A stretch of 64,000 nt of DNA from Euglena gracilis (lineage: Eukaryota > Euglenida > Euglenophyceae > Euglenales), in contig CP154956.1 in NCBI GenBank assembly GCA_039621445.1, positions 1,105,653-1,169,652 on the forward strand, written 5' to 3'. The translations under genes were made by a program, and so were the position numbers. Each line of letters begins with the position of its first letter. Positions within the stretch are counted from its first letter, which is position 1. Shown in pieces: positions 9,713-20,990 of this stretch. The notes beneath the pieces were generated by a model. That model was given only the letters and a program-made list of their open reading frames with translations, made no database searches and had not been told where the DNA came from.

Positions 9713-11646
9713 ACCAGTTCAAACTGAATATCGTTCATGTGGCAGGTTGCAAAAATGAATTCTGTGATTTTTTGTCTCGTGCTGATTTTGAGAACAAATT
9801 TGAAATTCGTTTTGGGGAAGAAGCAAGGAACGCTTTTCAGAAAATGGATGTGCAGCTTGACCTATTTTTGCAGAAGATTTTCAGTTTGTCCCACAGAGTG
9901 CATGTGTCAGAAAAGGATTTTTTGAATTCAGAGCTGAAGGATTTTTGGGAAAAAGTGGAGGTTTCAAAACCCTGTTTCATTGACAATGAGTTTTGGTTCA
10001 GATCTGCCAAGGCCATGTATTGTGAAGGAAAATTGTTTGTTCCATGTCATTTGTTGAAGGTTTGTTTGGATGAATGTCACAAGGCAAGCAACCATGTTGG
10101 TGCTGAAAGGACTTTGTTGTTCTTTTTGAGCCGTTTTCAGTCCAAGGTTTCCAAGAAAGACATGTTGAAAATTTGCAAGGCCATTGTGATGACCTGTGAA
10201 ATTTGCACCCTTTCAAAACAAAACCGCCCCAGTGACCGTGGAAAGGTGGGTTCTTTACTGATTCCAACAGTGAGCAATGAAGTTTTGTGTTTGGATTTTG
10301 TGCAAATGGACCCCTACAATGGTTTTGATTATGTGCTGACTTTGGTCGACAATTTGTCCCATTTTTGCTAATTCATCCCCACACGGAAAACGGTAACCGG
10401 AGAAGGTGTTTTGAGGCTTATTTTGGACCGGTGGATTTCTGTTTTTGGAAAACCGTCTGTTGTGAGGTCTGACAACGACGTGCGATTCAGACAGCCCAGT
10501 GGTTTTACCAGACAGCCTTTAAGGCTCTTGACGTGAAATTATCGTTTTCTCTACCCCGGAACCCCCGATCAAACGGTTTGGTTGAAAACGTCAATAAAAT
10601 GTTTTTGCAGAATATGCGAGCTCTGAGTCTGTCTTCCGAGGACAAAAACTGGGTTCAGCTGATACCGTATTGCACATTTTTGGGGAATTCACAGATTTCC
10701 CCCACAACAATGTTGTCACCCCATGAAATGTTTTTGGGAAGACCAGCTTGGAGGTTTGAATTACCCCCAGAACCGGTGACAAACCCAGACACCCATTCAT
10801 AGCTGTTGACCCAAATTGAAATTCAAGAAAGAGCTTCCCAGAGATTGAAAGAATTGAGGAAAAAAGATTTTGAGAGTGCCAACAAAGGGAGGGTACCAAC
10901 AAAAGTTGAAGAAGATGACTATGTTTTGGTGCACAACAAAAGATAGCCAAACAAATCATGGCCCAAGCTTTCCCCCCCCCTGGCTAGGACCTTTTCGGGT
11001 TCTGAAATCGAGGTTCAATTCAGTGCAAATTGCAAGTAGTCCATCTTTGGGAGGGGTCATTGATGTTTCTTTGGGTTTGTGTAAAAAGTGGGAGGTTGCT
11101 TTGAATGAAGAAAGTCTTTTGGAAGAAGACCCAGGCCTTTTGACCGGTGATGTGGTGGTGGGAGACCCAGTGGAGGGTGACAGCCCCATGCCAGACCAGG
11201 GAGGGGACCCCCTCCTTCAGATGTCAGAAGAAGAACAAACACAATTGGGTTTTTACGATGTTTACAAGATTTTGAAGCACAAATACCAAGGGGGATGGAA
11301 ATTTTTGGTTTGGGGGGAGAATTTTCCGGCAAGCAGCAGTACATGGGAGCCTGTGGCTTCCTTTGTGCAACCAGGAGGCAGAATGAATGAGTTTTCCAAG
11401 AATTACTGTGTGGATCACAGTTTACAATCGATCCTACGCCAGGCGCCCAGAATGTTTTGCGACGTTTCAGAATGTGAATGGGGGTTGGCATTTCAAGAGA
11501 CAGCCTGGCCTCCCCCCAAATGTTTTGATCGTGCTTTCAGTCACGCGGGAGGAAAGTCAAGCCCCCCAGGGGGTTTTTTGGATAGTTTTTCGGGTCAGGA
11601 GACACCAACCCGCCTCGCCATGGGTGGATTGTTGTCTATCCTTTGA
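9703..11646 (+). pseudogene. pol: Element A integrase with C-terminal chromodomain
   Basis: The end of RNase H (NIVHVAGCKNEFCDFLSRAD) leads into an integrase zinc finger (CHKASNHVGAE and CEIC) at about 10,075-10,210. The first core aspartate is in VLCLDFVQMD (near 10,290); TAA follows at 10,369. The second aspartate is in RSDNDVRF (10,468) and the glutamate in SNGLVENVNKMF (10,570), each in a different frame. A GPF-type domain (WLGPFRVLKSRFNSVQIA) follows at 10,980. The chromodomain lies at 11,251-11,409 (FYDVYKILKHKY, WKFLVWGENFPASSSTWEP). So this is a chromovirus; the domain is expected to read histone marks and guide integration. Confidence 0.88.
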
Positions 11647-11931
11647 AGGCTTTCAGTCACAAACCTGCCATTGATGCGAGGAGTTTCGCCCAGGTTTGTG
11701 TTACTTTTGAATGGCAAGCCAACCACGAAGTGAAGGGACCACGGTGAACGTCGGAAGTACCCTCTTTTACCTTCCTTTGTGTTGACATTTGTCGTTCTGA
11801 ACCTTTTTTGTGGACAATTCGTGTTGAACACCATGTATCAGTGCTTGAACACAGTAAAGCCTTTTTGTTTGTGGTGTGATGCCGTTTCGTCCTGCACTTT
11901 TGGTGCCGCGTCCTCCGGCATGGGGGCCGTG
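11647..11931 (+). other. Element A 3' untranslated region and polypurine tract
   Basis: No protein motif lies after the chromodomain frame ends at 11,646. A short purine-rich run, GGCATGGGGGCCG (about 11,917-11,929), precedes the 3' LTR and is the best candidate for the polypurine tract. Confidence 0.5.
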
Positions 11932-12135
11932 TGCGGACTTTTTGCTTACCCGATCCCCTTACCAACTGCCGAACCGACTTTTGTATTCTTAATTCAAAAT
12001 TTTCCCCGCAGACTTCTGGCTCTTGTGTTACGTCTTCAAATTGATTTGGATTACGTCTTTGGGACAATTGGGATATCAAGAAAATTGGGAAATCAAGGAC
12101 TTCAACAAAAACAAAAGAATATTCTGAGACGTCCA
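11932..12135 (+). repeat. 3' LTR of element A
   Basis: Begins TGCGGACTTTTTGC and ends GAGACGTCCA, the pair of 5,052-5,256. It is followed by the target duplication GGATT. Confidence 0.92.
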
Positions 12136-12140
12136 GGATT
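12136..12140. repeat. Target site duplication of element A, right copy
   Basis: GGATT, identical to 5,047-5,051. Confidence 0.9.
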
Positions 12141-12630
12141 TGCACACCAAGTCAGCTGGCTTCACGGTGAAGGAAATACTGGAGTTTATGCCAGAAGTGA
12201 AGTGTCAACATTGCCAAATCCAAGATTTAGGTGTTTTTGTGTTGAGCCTTTGGGGTCTTCCCGAAAAAAAAAAACGGCCGTATCTGCCTTGCAATGCCAA
12301 CTTGTGACTGGCGCTAGTATGGCGAATGGCCTAAGAATTTCTCTTACTCAATCGTAAAAGCCATATTTCCAGGCCTCAGGGGGGTATTCAGGCAGTAAAA
12401 TAGTATGCCCTGAATTGGTGGGCAGGGATTGTGCGTGAAATAATTCCAATCCCAATCGGAGCCTTGAAAAGTATATGGAACTTTGGCCTTTGCCTGCAGA
12501 CTCGACTGCGATTCCGACAGCTCCGCTGTCAAGACGACACTCTTTGGTGATTACGCCTGGGCGATAGCTGTCACACAGCTTTCAATTAGGCGAACTGGTA
12601 AAAGTTGAGCTGGGACGTATAGTCCTTTTG
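12141..12630 (-). pseudogene. B1 ORF4 C-terminal region
   Basis: On the minus strand, in shifting frames, this piece reads LTAELSESQSSLQAKAKVPY, SDWDW, LLPEYPPEAWKYGF, then GRPQRLNTKTP and FWHKLQYFLH. These line up in order with IDAGAMRLAVEEH...MPYLW, GDWETQ, LPLWPPEEHNLV, GMPPQVPANHP and FWEQLQRYLQ of B2 ORF4 (40,625-41,010), and with the same blocks of B3 (47,300-47,780). It is joined to 4,940-5,046 across element A. Confidence 0.6.
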
Positions 12631-12639
12631 AACTTTGAC

Positions 12640-14200
12640 CAGCGGAAATGCAACCACCTCCTGCCAAAACGGCAGCGCAGGCACCGCCAACGGCGGAAAG
12701 ACCACTGCCTCCGGCAGACCCCCAAGAGGAACGCCGATACGGCAAAAAGTAAAAGCCTAAGGCAAAAGCCCCAGCCGATGGCACATGTAAGCCCACTAAA
12801 CGGCGGCAGGATGAGGAGCCACCACCTGCTGGTGGAAATGGCTGTGGATCATGCCATAGGCCCACCATACCCAGCTATGTGGCTGCAACAACCACAGGCG
12901 CTAGGCGCAAACCTATAATCAGACAGGTACAGTCAAATGTTCCAAATGAAGTTAATGAGCCATTTTGGACGGATGACGTATTGTTCAGAGTAGACCCCTG
13001 CTAACACGCCAGACGTTGAACAATATGATCCGTAACACCAGTGATCCCTGGCTTAAGAAGTGGATACAGCCCTTGTTCTACAAAGATCAACCTGGCGTTT
13101 TCATAACCAGCCACAATTGGCGTTTTTGCAATGCGAAACCTTCAACAGTATTCGCCCAATTTTTTGTAGGTACCTTTGTCCTGTATTTTCCAAAAAATAG
13201 ATCCGCATATTGTGGTTATGTACAGCATGCCATGGGCTTCAAAACTACACGCCAGCCGTGCCTATCTGCACCAGCAACCCGATAGCATAGGCTTCCAACA
13301 TGAAGCATATGTGCGCGATTGCGCAGCATCGGTTTATGGTGAATGCCTATGTGCATGGTCCAAGACAAAAAAATTTCGCTGGACGGAAAATGAATATGAC
13401 AACGACATACCTCTCTGCTGCATCAACTGCCTACTGGCAGATTATTGGTTACCTGTCGATGACAGTACGACTGGAGTCGTACAAGAAAATGAGGACCATC
13501 TGGTTGGCGTTACCTAGGTTCAAGCGTATCGGCTACTGCAGAACCGTTTCTACCTAAAGGACTTCATGAGGGTACCTCTTCTCCCCAGCCCGCAGTAGCG
13601 ACACCCATCAGCGCGACTGCGCAAGAAGGCACTGTGCCTACCGCTATGGCGAAACGGCCAGCATCACCTGCAGCTTCACAAGAAACGGTGGAGGGCACTG
13701 AAGAGAGTGATGGAGAGAACGGTGAGGACCGCATGGAAGGCCTGGAGGAAATCTGTGCCGACGAACGTCAGTATGTAGCTGCCCCACTAGCCTCAATGTG
13801 CTCTAGAACCCCTCTTCCCACGTAAGGCGTAAGCCTGGAGGATGAATCCCCAACACCTGAGGCCGAACGGCCAGCGGTGCCATCACTCGTACCACCCCCT
13901 CGTTACCTGCAGTGCCAACGGAACCAACCCCAACAGTACCTGTGGCATCAACGACAATACCCACCAGTTTTTTTTAGGTGGTGTGCTTCCGGGCCTCACC
14001 GCAGTATCCGCAGTGTGGACCCCTCACGGTTCACCTGCAGCCTCATCACAAGAAGCCAAACGGGCTCCTGCTGCTGATGGCAGCTCAAAAGCTGCACAGG
14101 CTGTGGTCACAACTCCAATGGATTTGGACGTGTCAGCAGCCAACCGCGTGCTGAAATGCAACCAACACGCCCGAATATGGGAGGTGGTGCGTCACAAGGG
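12640..14200 (+). pseudogene. B1 ORF4 block in inverted orientation: proline-rich part and Cys/His domain
   Basis: Unlike the rest of B1 this block is coding-like on the plus strand. It reads a proline/alanine-rich stretch from ATG 12,646, then WLKKWIQPLF, NWRFCNAKPSTVFAQ (13,050-13,160), then after frameshifts YGECLCAW and DIPLCCINCLLADYWLP (13,330-13,460). These match the Cys/His domain of ORF4 in B2 (40,078-40,480) and B3 (47,900-48,340). From 13,590 to 14,150 an Ala/Pro/Glu-rich segment follows (PASPAASQETVEGTEESDGE). Blocks on both sides (12,141-12,630 and 14,230 onwards) are on the minus strand, so a local rearrangement has flipped it. Confidence 0.65.
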
Positions 14201-14229
14201 GATCCTTGAGATTTTGGCGTTGCCCACTG

Positions 14230-15060
14230 CGGCTGAGGTGTGACTGATTTTGCTGGTTGTGGCTGTGTTGAGGATTAAAAGTTGGCGGAACTGCCGCAGC
14301 CGATTGCCGCTTTGGGCGGTGTGCCTTTGGCATATGACGTTACCGCAATCCGAAAATGTCCCATGGCTCCCGTTTTGTTCAACCATCCTGTGGTTGAAGC
14401 GCAGGAGGAGTAGGGCCATGCCTTGATCATCGAATATGCCGCCCTTGAAAGCCGGTAGGAATAACACTGCGCGTTTGAAATAATCCTCAACGTTTCCCTG
14501 TTCAAACGGTGGCCTGACGGGGACATAGTCCGGGGTAATTTCCCTATTGGGAATGATAATGACACATCTCCATCAGGTACAAGCCCTGAAACAAGAGCTG
14601 CAAATACAACAGGAGTTGGCGGTGGTTGCGAAGCCTTTTCGAGCTTTGGTGAACATCCGTTGTATTTATTATTTATGCAAAGGTGCAGGAGCATGATGCG
14701 CTTTGGCGCTGCCTGCATGGCATTGGCCTGTTGGCCTCCTTCTTCTTGGAGTTCGGCCTGTGGCTGAGTACTGCGTACTCCCTATCCCCAGAAGTCCACT
14801 GCAAACTTTCCATGGAAGTGGGAACATCGGACGATATACGTCTGGGGGTAGGTGAATAGGCACGTTGCCAATTTGTTGTTGCCTATGTTGCCAACTTCCA
14901 GATTGCTGCAAAACATGTTCTCTGCCAATTTGGCGATATTTTCAGGCAATGGGTAGATCTCCAGTTCCAGGCCTTTTTGGCCTACATTGCGAATGCAGTC
15001 AAAAAACTGCCGCTATAGGTATTTTTACTCTATTACATCAGTCTTCTCGACCACAGTCCA
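14230..15060 (-). pseudogene. B1 ORF3/ORF4 middle domain
   Basis: On the minus strand, in broken frames, it reads ...FAVDFWGIG (near 14,800), matching FPVDFWGFG of B2 (37,967-37,995), preceded by a block FxDCIRNVGQ matching IFDCIHTVGP. The lower part (14,275-14,470) weakly matches RRQFGGTLDREVFLQL and the following region of B2. Many stops; clearly a fossil. Confidence 0.5.
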
Positions 15061-17840
15061 GGTAATGGTACACCACGGGCGTTCTAAAATCTGCCGATAT
15101 TTTGGGTGGGGTATCCGGCCCAGAACCAAACATGCCAGAATCCGGACAGATTGTCCAGTGTTGGACCCGTGATGACGTTGCCCACAAAGGCACACAAAAT
15201 TCTGCAAGGGGGGTACTTGAGATTGCGCTCTGTATACAGCTCTTTGGGGGAAGCGATCCTCGACGGGGGAAGCGACCAGGATCGGAAGATTAAGTTCATT
15301 TTAGAACTTCCGCAATAGCCTCGAATGCGAGGTCATGAATACTCTGGTGTGCTCTAGTAGAGCTTCCATTTCACCTTCGTAGACATTCTGTAATTGGACT
15401 TTTTTGCCTCTGCCTTGGCCTCCTCGGCCTGCAGTGGGTGATCGCTTGGGAGCACATCTGCCTCTTCCTTTGCCCAATCGGTTTTGCCCTCGGGAAATTA
15501 TCTCTCTTGCTTGTTTACAAGCATGTTTACTGAGGTTGGACGCAAAACCGGGCCCCAAGTAGGCAGGATTCATATCGCTTGCTCGCCCGAGCAACTCCCG
15601 TGAGGCATAGACAATTTCAGCAGCTGGGTAAGCGCAGGTTGATCTTGCATGTCCGCCAATCGGTGGATTGTTGTCAGGGAGGTGTTCGTCTCTAGGCGGA
15701 TCGATGTAGTTGGGGTTGCGTACACGTTCGAGAGTATCCTCGAAAACTTTCTGTAATCGTGCACGTTCCGCCGCTTCATGCTCTTTTTCTCCCTGTTGAG
15801 CCTATCGGGCTCCCCCTGCTTCATCCAGTTGTTGCTTTGTTAGTTCTGGTGCATGCAGTACATCTGTTGTGGCCTCTTTGCCTGTAGACATCGGTGCTTC
15901 CTGATGTTGTGTCGCCATTGGCGCTGCTACAGGCTGTTGCGCTGTTGGCGCTGCTGGAGCTGCCTGCGCCTTTGGCGCTGCTTTTCCTGATACCGGTCTG
16001 GGGGGTTGCGCCGTTGGCGCTGGTTTAGCTGGCAAGGCAAACGGCACGGGAACGGGAGGGGGTTCGGTGCCTGTGTGGTGCCTGTTGGCCACACGATGCT
16101 CGCCGTTGCTCTGTAGGGGTATCCCTGCACTGTGGGGCGGTAGCCTGCCTGGCGGGAGCTGGGGGTTTTGGTACCTCCATTGGGAATGAAGATTCAGGCT
16201 TACCCCATTTTCTCAGGTCTGCTGGCCTGTACGGCTGTGACACATATCTGCGGTATCCAGACCAGGGACCTTGGAGCTCTTCCAGGGATTACCAATATTT
16301 AGCATCCTGCTGGAGGCACTTGAAACGGGGTTTTGGAAGGGGTTCATGTCCCATTGGTACATCCTCTTCCAGATCCGTGTGGCCTTCGGCATCGGCTTGT
16401 TTCATTTCCTCTGCCCAGGTTGTGGGCTCCTGCGCGGAATGCTGCTCCCTTTGCACAGGCAGCATATTTCCATCTTCCAGATGAGCTGGAAATGAAAATG
16501 GCGGTTGTTGAGCTGATGGTTGCGTCATTGGATGGTACGCATATTGCGTTTAGGATTCCGGATGTTCGGGAGTAGGTGGTATTGGCATGCAAGGAGGGGA
16601 TGGTATGTCCCGAAAAATTCGCGGTGGCTGCACCATTGGTTCTGCGTTGTTACCCACCTCGCTTTTCTGCATTGGAAGGCTGTCCTCTTGCATGTATTCG
16701 GTGAATGCACCTGTGTGATGACGTATCCGCGGCATCATCGGTTCCTGTATACCCAGTTTACACATGCTAACATCAGGGGGATGTCCATCAGGCATAAAAT
16801 ACACCTTTCCTGTCATCAGGGTTTGTCCACATGCACACCATTGTGCAAGAGGCTTATTGGCCAGGCCAAAAACTCTGAAACTCAAAAAACTGAAACTCAA
16901 ACTCAAAAAAATCTGACGATAGTCTGTAGTCCACATTACCTGCAAAGACGGATCTGCTCTTTCTAGTGCGCTGACACGCAAGGCAGTCTGCAGAGTGTTC
17001 TCTGCGAGATGCACCATTCTGCGGTGAATGCCGGGTATGGCACCATTGGTGCTGCCTGTGGCGCCGTGTCTGCCGCAGGGATCACATAAGCGGATATCTA
17101 CTGCTGCTGACTGCGGTTTGTGCCGCCGGTCTCCAGACGGGATGAGCAGCAGGATGGGCATGAACCGCCTGTATGGCGTGTACAAGGTATGGTAGTGGCA
17201 CGCCTTTTACGGGTCGGGGTTGCGTTTTTTGAGTGATAGCATACTGCGGTGTATACAGGATGGGTGGTGAGGGACCAGACATGGTGTACTGGGACTGACC
17301 CTTTGGAGGTGCCTGTCCCTGCCTCGCATACGGTTGCTGTTCCATTTTAAATTCGTGTACCTGCTGAGGTTGTGGTTGTTGGATTGGATCTTGATATACC
17401 TTTTGAAGGTGTGCCGCATATGTCCCTCCAATTGACACAGGGGCCGCGTGAGCGGAAGTTGGCGGTTGCGCCTTAGAGGGGGGCAGCACTTGTGCCTGAG
17501 GGGAGGCTTGCATATGTGACTGAGAGGGATATGGATTTTGTGCCTGAACCATTTGAGCGGACGGTAGCATTTTTGCCTGGGCCGTATAAGCGGCAGGAGG
17601 GGTTTGATTTACCGCATACGCCGGCGCCCCTTGGGCTAGTTTGGCCGCCGCATAGGCGTGCGGGGGGGGGGTAGGGAGGAAGATGCTGCTCGGGGGGGTG
17701 GTTGAGGTTCTTCTTGTTGGAAGGGGAAAAAAGGCAGCTTTACGATCTGTAGAAAAGAAGAGAGAAATCAGTTGGATATGGGAGAGAAAAAAATGGAAGG
17801 GAGAGAAGAGGCTTATAAGCCGATTACAGAAATTATTCAC
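15025..17840 (-). pseudogene. B1 ORF3 (proline-rich accessory protein)
   Basis: The minus strand starts with a 250-codon frame (17,840-17,082) rich in Pro, Gln, Ala and Tyr. After a frame change it carries the conserved domain LAQWCACGQTLMTGKVYF (16,850-16,800) preceded by a helical stretch, which matches VAQWCPCGQALMTGRRYF of B2 ORF3. A second Pro/Ala/Gln-rich segment follows (16,092-15,802), then a frame reading CAFVGNVITGPTLDNLSGFW (15,180-15,120), matching YAFEGEGGRPLLDAQPGFW of B2. Its position directly after the chromodomain is the same in all three copies. Function unknown. Confidence 0.65.
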
Positions 17841-17879
17841 AGAAATGTGTATGTGTTTCCTTTTATGCCACAGCTTCCA

Positions 17880-18260
17880 GTCCTGTTGGACGTAACTAAC
17901 GACACTGGAGGCCCTGGTGTGCTTTTCTGGCCCGTAGGCTTTTCACCTGACCTTCCAATAATGCACTCACCGATCGAATTTGTGATCCAGGATTTTTTCT
18001 CCCACAAAATAATCCGTTTCGGGTAACTTGGACCAGGGCATGAAAGACCAGCACGGTAGTGCTTTGCCATTAGCCAGTGAAAGGTATGGCTTGACATCAT
18101 CCATGTGTATTTTTTTGATCCCGTTGGGCAGTGCAACCATATAGCGACAAATCTTACGAAAATGTTCGAGAATTTCACAGCGTCCGATCCAGAGAGGGTC
18201 CAGCTTGGAAGCTTGCATGAGGATTCGTTTTTTTTCGAACACACACACCATTACCAGCAC
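17880..18260 (-). pseudogene. pol: B1 integrase C-terminus and chromodomain
   Basis: It reads MQASKLDPLWIGRCEIL, RYMVALPNGIKKIHMDDVKPYL and DYFVGEKILDHKFDR, then after a frameshift VHYWKVR and [12 protein letters not shown]. The same order in B2 (35,090-35,450) forms the GPY/F-type domain and chromodomain. A stop and a missing block around the TWEP motif show decay. Confidence 0.75.
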
Positions 18261-19233
18261 AGGTAATTTGAATTATTTTATAAATTTATTTCTATTTTGA
18301 GAATGTGTTTGAGTGATGCGCTTTTGAACAGTAGTTCTGTGACGATCTACTTCAGAGAACCATGACTCACAGCTTACGCTACTTCGAGCTGGTCTCTCTG
18401 ATTCTATGAAACCGATCACCGACGGGTGTCGCCCAAAAACCTTTTATATTGGGAGTGTGGGAAAAAAGAAACCCGGCAGGGTGTTTATATAGAAGGGGGA
18501 CCATGGAAAAACTTGGAGCCAGGCCTGTCGCGAATGAGCCAGTAACAGGCGGAGCATATTTACAACAGCATTCACTGCTGTCTTGGCGCAGGCATCGTCC
18601 TTCGGGCGATATACAATGGAAAAAGGCTTTTCGATTCCCAGTAAACCACATAGGGTTGTGAAGAATAGGGAAGAGATCAAATCATCTTAATCACTCAAAA
18701 TCTCATTCGGTAAACCCACTTGGCAAATACACATTGTCATAAACATCTGCGCTAAAATTTGCGCGGTCAACCCTGCCTTTTGGCACGAAATGGCTACAAT
18801 GTAGCCCCTCAGCTGCAGACGAAACCGAAAACGTAATCGTAAATTTTTCCGTCTGATTCATTGCAAGGTTCTAAATCAAGAAAATCCATGCAGGGGGACG
18901 TAAAAATGTCAGGGGGTACGGTAAAAAAGTTATGTGTACCAAGGGGGTGGTACGTCAGCGTGGTATCACCGCCAGGAAAATTTGGCCCCGTTGCGAAATT
19001 TGAAAACAGCACGAATGCGATACTTTCTCCTTCAGGGCTGTACAGTACCTGCGACCTACCAAAGAAAGAAGTTTGGGGGCCCAAGGATGGCCTTGGTTGT
19101 GATAACACAAACGTACTTCATCAATCAAGTCACCGGGTCTACAATGTTTGTGTCCTGCATCATCGCGGTAAAGCATCCGTAAAACGGAGAGGGAATAATT
19201 TTGTACAACTTCGACATTGCGCAGTCTATGCAC
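18261..19233 (-). pseudogene. pol: B1 integrase core
   Basis: The HHCC finger region is at 19,233-18,955 ([20 protein letters not shown]) and the first aspartate in SPCMDFLDLEP (18,900-18,860). The region 18,680-18,444 reads [20 protein letters not shown], then PKDDACAKTAVNAVVNM. B2 has [17 protein letters not shown] there, so the catalytic glutamate of the DDE triad is lysine in this copy. Several stops and frameshifts. Confidence 0.75.
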
Positions 19234-20039
19234 TATCGTGCTACAGAGTCATGGGAGTATTCCCATTCACAGAAGAAAGAGTTTCGGAAGGACATTAAAA
19301 TCGCGTGATGCGGCGGGTGTATAGGAGAGACTGGCAACGAGCGAAAAATGGATGAATCGGGAAATAAATCCAACATATCGTCGGCTGAGTCATACCGCCG
19401 TGCATATTCATCATCCACTTGGCTGCCATGAAAATGGGCATCACCCTCATCTGGTGTAACGTGGTAATGCCACGGCTCTCGACATGACGGGTCTGCTCCC
19501 TTTTGTGTATGGCCGGGGGTATATACAACCACCAGGTTTGTTTGCGACAAAAAATCATTTCATCGGCATCTTCGGCCTACAGAAGACACAGCTTTGTTCA
19601 GGTCGTCGGTATACCAGTGCTGAAGACTCTCATTGTCAGTCAACACAATTACTTGTTCCAAGTAACTGGCGACACTACTGCGGAAGTCTTGCAAAATCGG
19701 TTTAATTGCGTACATTTCCCTCTCACGGGTACTCCAGTTGACTTGGAGTTGCCCTGTTCACCTTCTAGCTGTCTATTGAAAAATGCGACATGGGCTTAGC
19801 TCGCTAGCCGCGTTGTGCTGGTTCAGCACACCGTTTACAGCATAATCCCCGCGATCGAACTCTAGCATGTATGGCCTGTAGGGATCCGCGGTGTCGAGTG
19901 CGACGTTGTCGAGCATTAGCTTTTTGATGCTCTTTAGAGATTCACGCATAGCTGCGTCCCATTTAACTTTTGGATTTTCGGGTGCGCTTTTTTTGAGCAG
20001 CCTCGTTGGAGTTACCACAATTTTTGCAAAATGTTTCAT
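19233..20039 (-). pseudogene. pol: B1 RNase H
   Basis: The minus frame 20,039-19,773 reads MKHFAKIVVTPTRLLKK, then YMLEFDRGDYAVNGVLNQHN, the first RNase H strand with aspartate. Downstream frames read [20 protein letters not shown] (19,540-19,480), the RNase H C-terminus seen in B2 as [13 protein letters not shown]. Frameshifts separate the pieces. Confidence 0.75.
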
Positions 20040-20990
20040 GAAAACTGAGTCTATTAGAGGCAGCGGGAATGGTTCATTCTTCGTTTGATAATTTCAGTAC
20101 CAATAATCCAGTGCGAGCCTCCACTTTTTCTCACCCGATGGACTTAGGAACGACAAAAGATTGGCAGGTCCATTCACTCTGGGAATGGATGATCCACTTC
20201 CTCTGTACGAGCTTCTCAAACATTTCATTGAGAGCTGTCTGCCTTTCTCCTGAACAACAGAACACCTTCCGATGCACTGGCTTTGCTCGTCCTTTAAGCT
20301 CAAATTTAGAAACACCGAATGGTCCGCAAATAGCAGGGTCCATGTCACAAGCGTAAACAGGATGCTCCAAAACACCAGAACATTCGCGACCGATGCGCAT
20401 ACAAAACTATGCTGAACTGGGGTGCTATTCTGCACTTTGAATGACAGCGGAATTACACCGTGTAGGGGGAGGGGAACTTCCCGGTTCCTCGATCCAATCA
20501 GATTAGTTTGGAAGGTTGAACAAGACATCACAATCGAGATCACGTTGTGCGGATATTCTCCGACAGTGAGCGCATTGGTAGGAAGGTTGGTGCATGTGGT
20601 GCACGTTTTTTGTGTGGGTTTCAGTGCACAAGTTTGTGTTGGCTGTGGTAGCTGCTGTGGGGGTGTGTGTACAGGGATGTCTTAACTCGACACACCTGGT
20701 GGAAAACGAAAACGTTGTGCAGCTGGGAGGCTACTCGACGCCGTAATTCTTTCAGGCGTTTGGGCTTTTGCCTGGGAACCCAGCGAATCGTGCGGGGTTA
20801 AGCTACTGGCTTTCACTACCGCATGGGAAACGATCGGTAAAAGTGCGGTGGGTAGGGGGGGAGGGGTCAGTTTTGGGTCCTGGCTCGACCCTGGCCACGA
20901 CCCAGGCAAAATACGTTGAAAATTCCTATTTTGGAGAATGCAGCACCCAAAGCGCTGGGGGGGGGGAGGGGCTGCGAAAGCAGCGCACAC
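20040..20990 (-). pseudogene. pol: B1 reverse transcriptase N-terminal part, catalytic core deleted
   Basis: The region 20,990-20,682 matches the proline-rich N-terminal approach of B2 pol. Then 20,400-20,131 reads HPVYACDMDPAICGPFGV and ALNEMFEKLVQRKWIIHS, and 20,130-20,095 reads KKWRLALDYWY. The next residues NEPFPLPLID (about 20,070) are followed at once by MKHFAKI, which in B2 lies about 175 residues further on. Motifs A to E of RT, including YIDD, are therefore gone. This copy cannot encode a polymerase. Confidence 0.8.

Larger units (their letters stand above)
5052..12135 (+). mobile_element. Element A: chromodomain Ty3/gypsy retrotransposon with an extra methyltransferase-like domain
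   Basis: A 7.1-kb element bounded by 204-205-bp LTRs and a perfect 5-bp target duplication. Internal order on the plus strand is primer binding site, gag with CCHC knuckle, retropepsin, a domain with an NPPF motif, reverse transcriptase, RNase H, integrase (HHCC finger plus DDE core), and a chromodomain. About fifteen substitutions between the two LTRs (near 7 per cent), several frameshifts and stop codons show that this copy is not recent and not autonomous now. It is inserted into ORF4 of B1. Confidence 0.93.

Noticed and set aside
11425-11440. GATCCTACGC shared by 2,408, 11,430 and 25,653
   Set aside because: A ten-base identity with no further flanking match; the copy at 11,430 lies in element A coding sequence. 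Likely chance.
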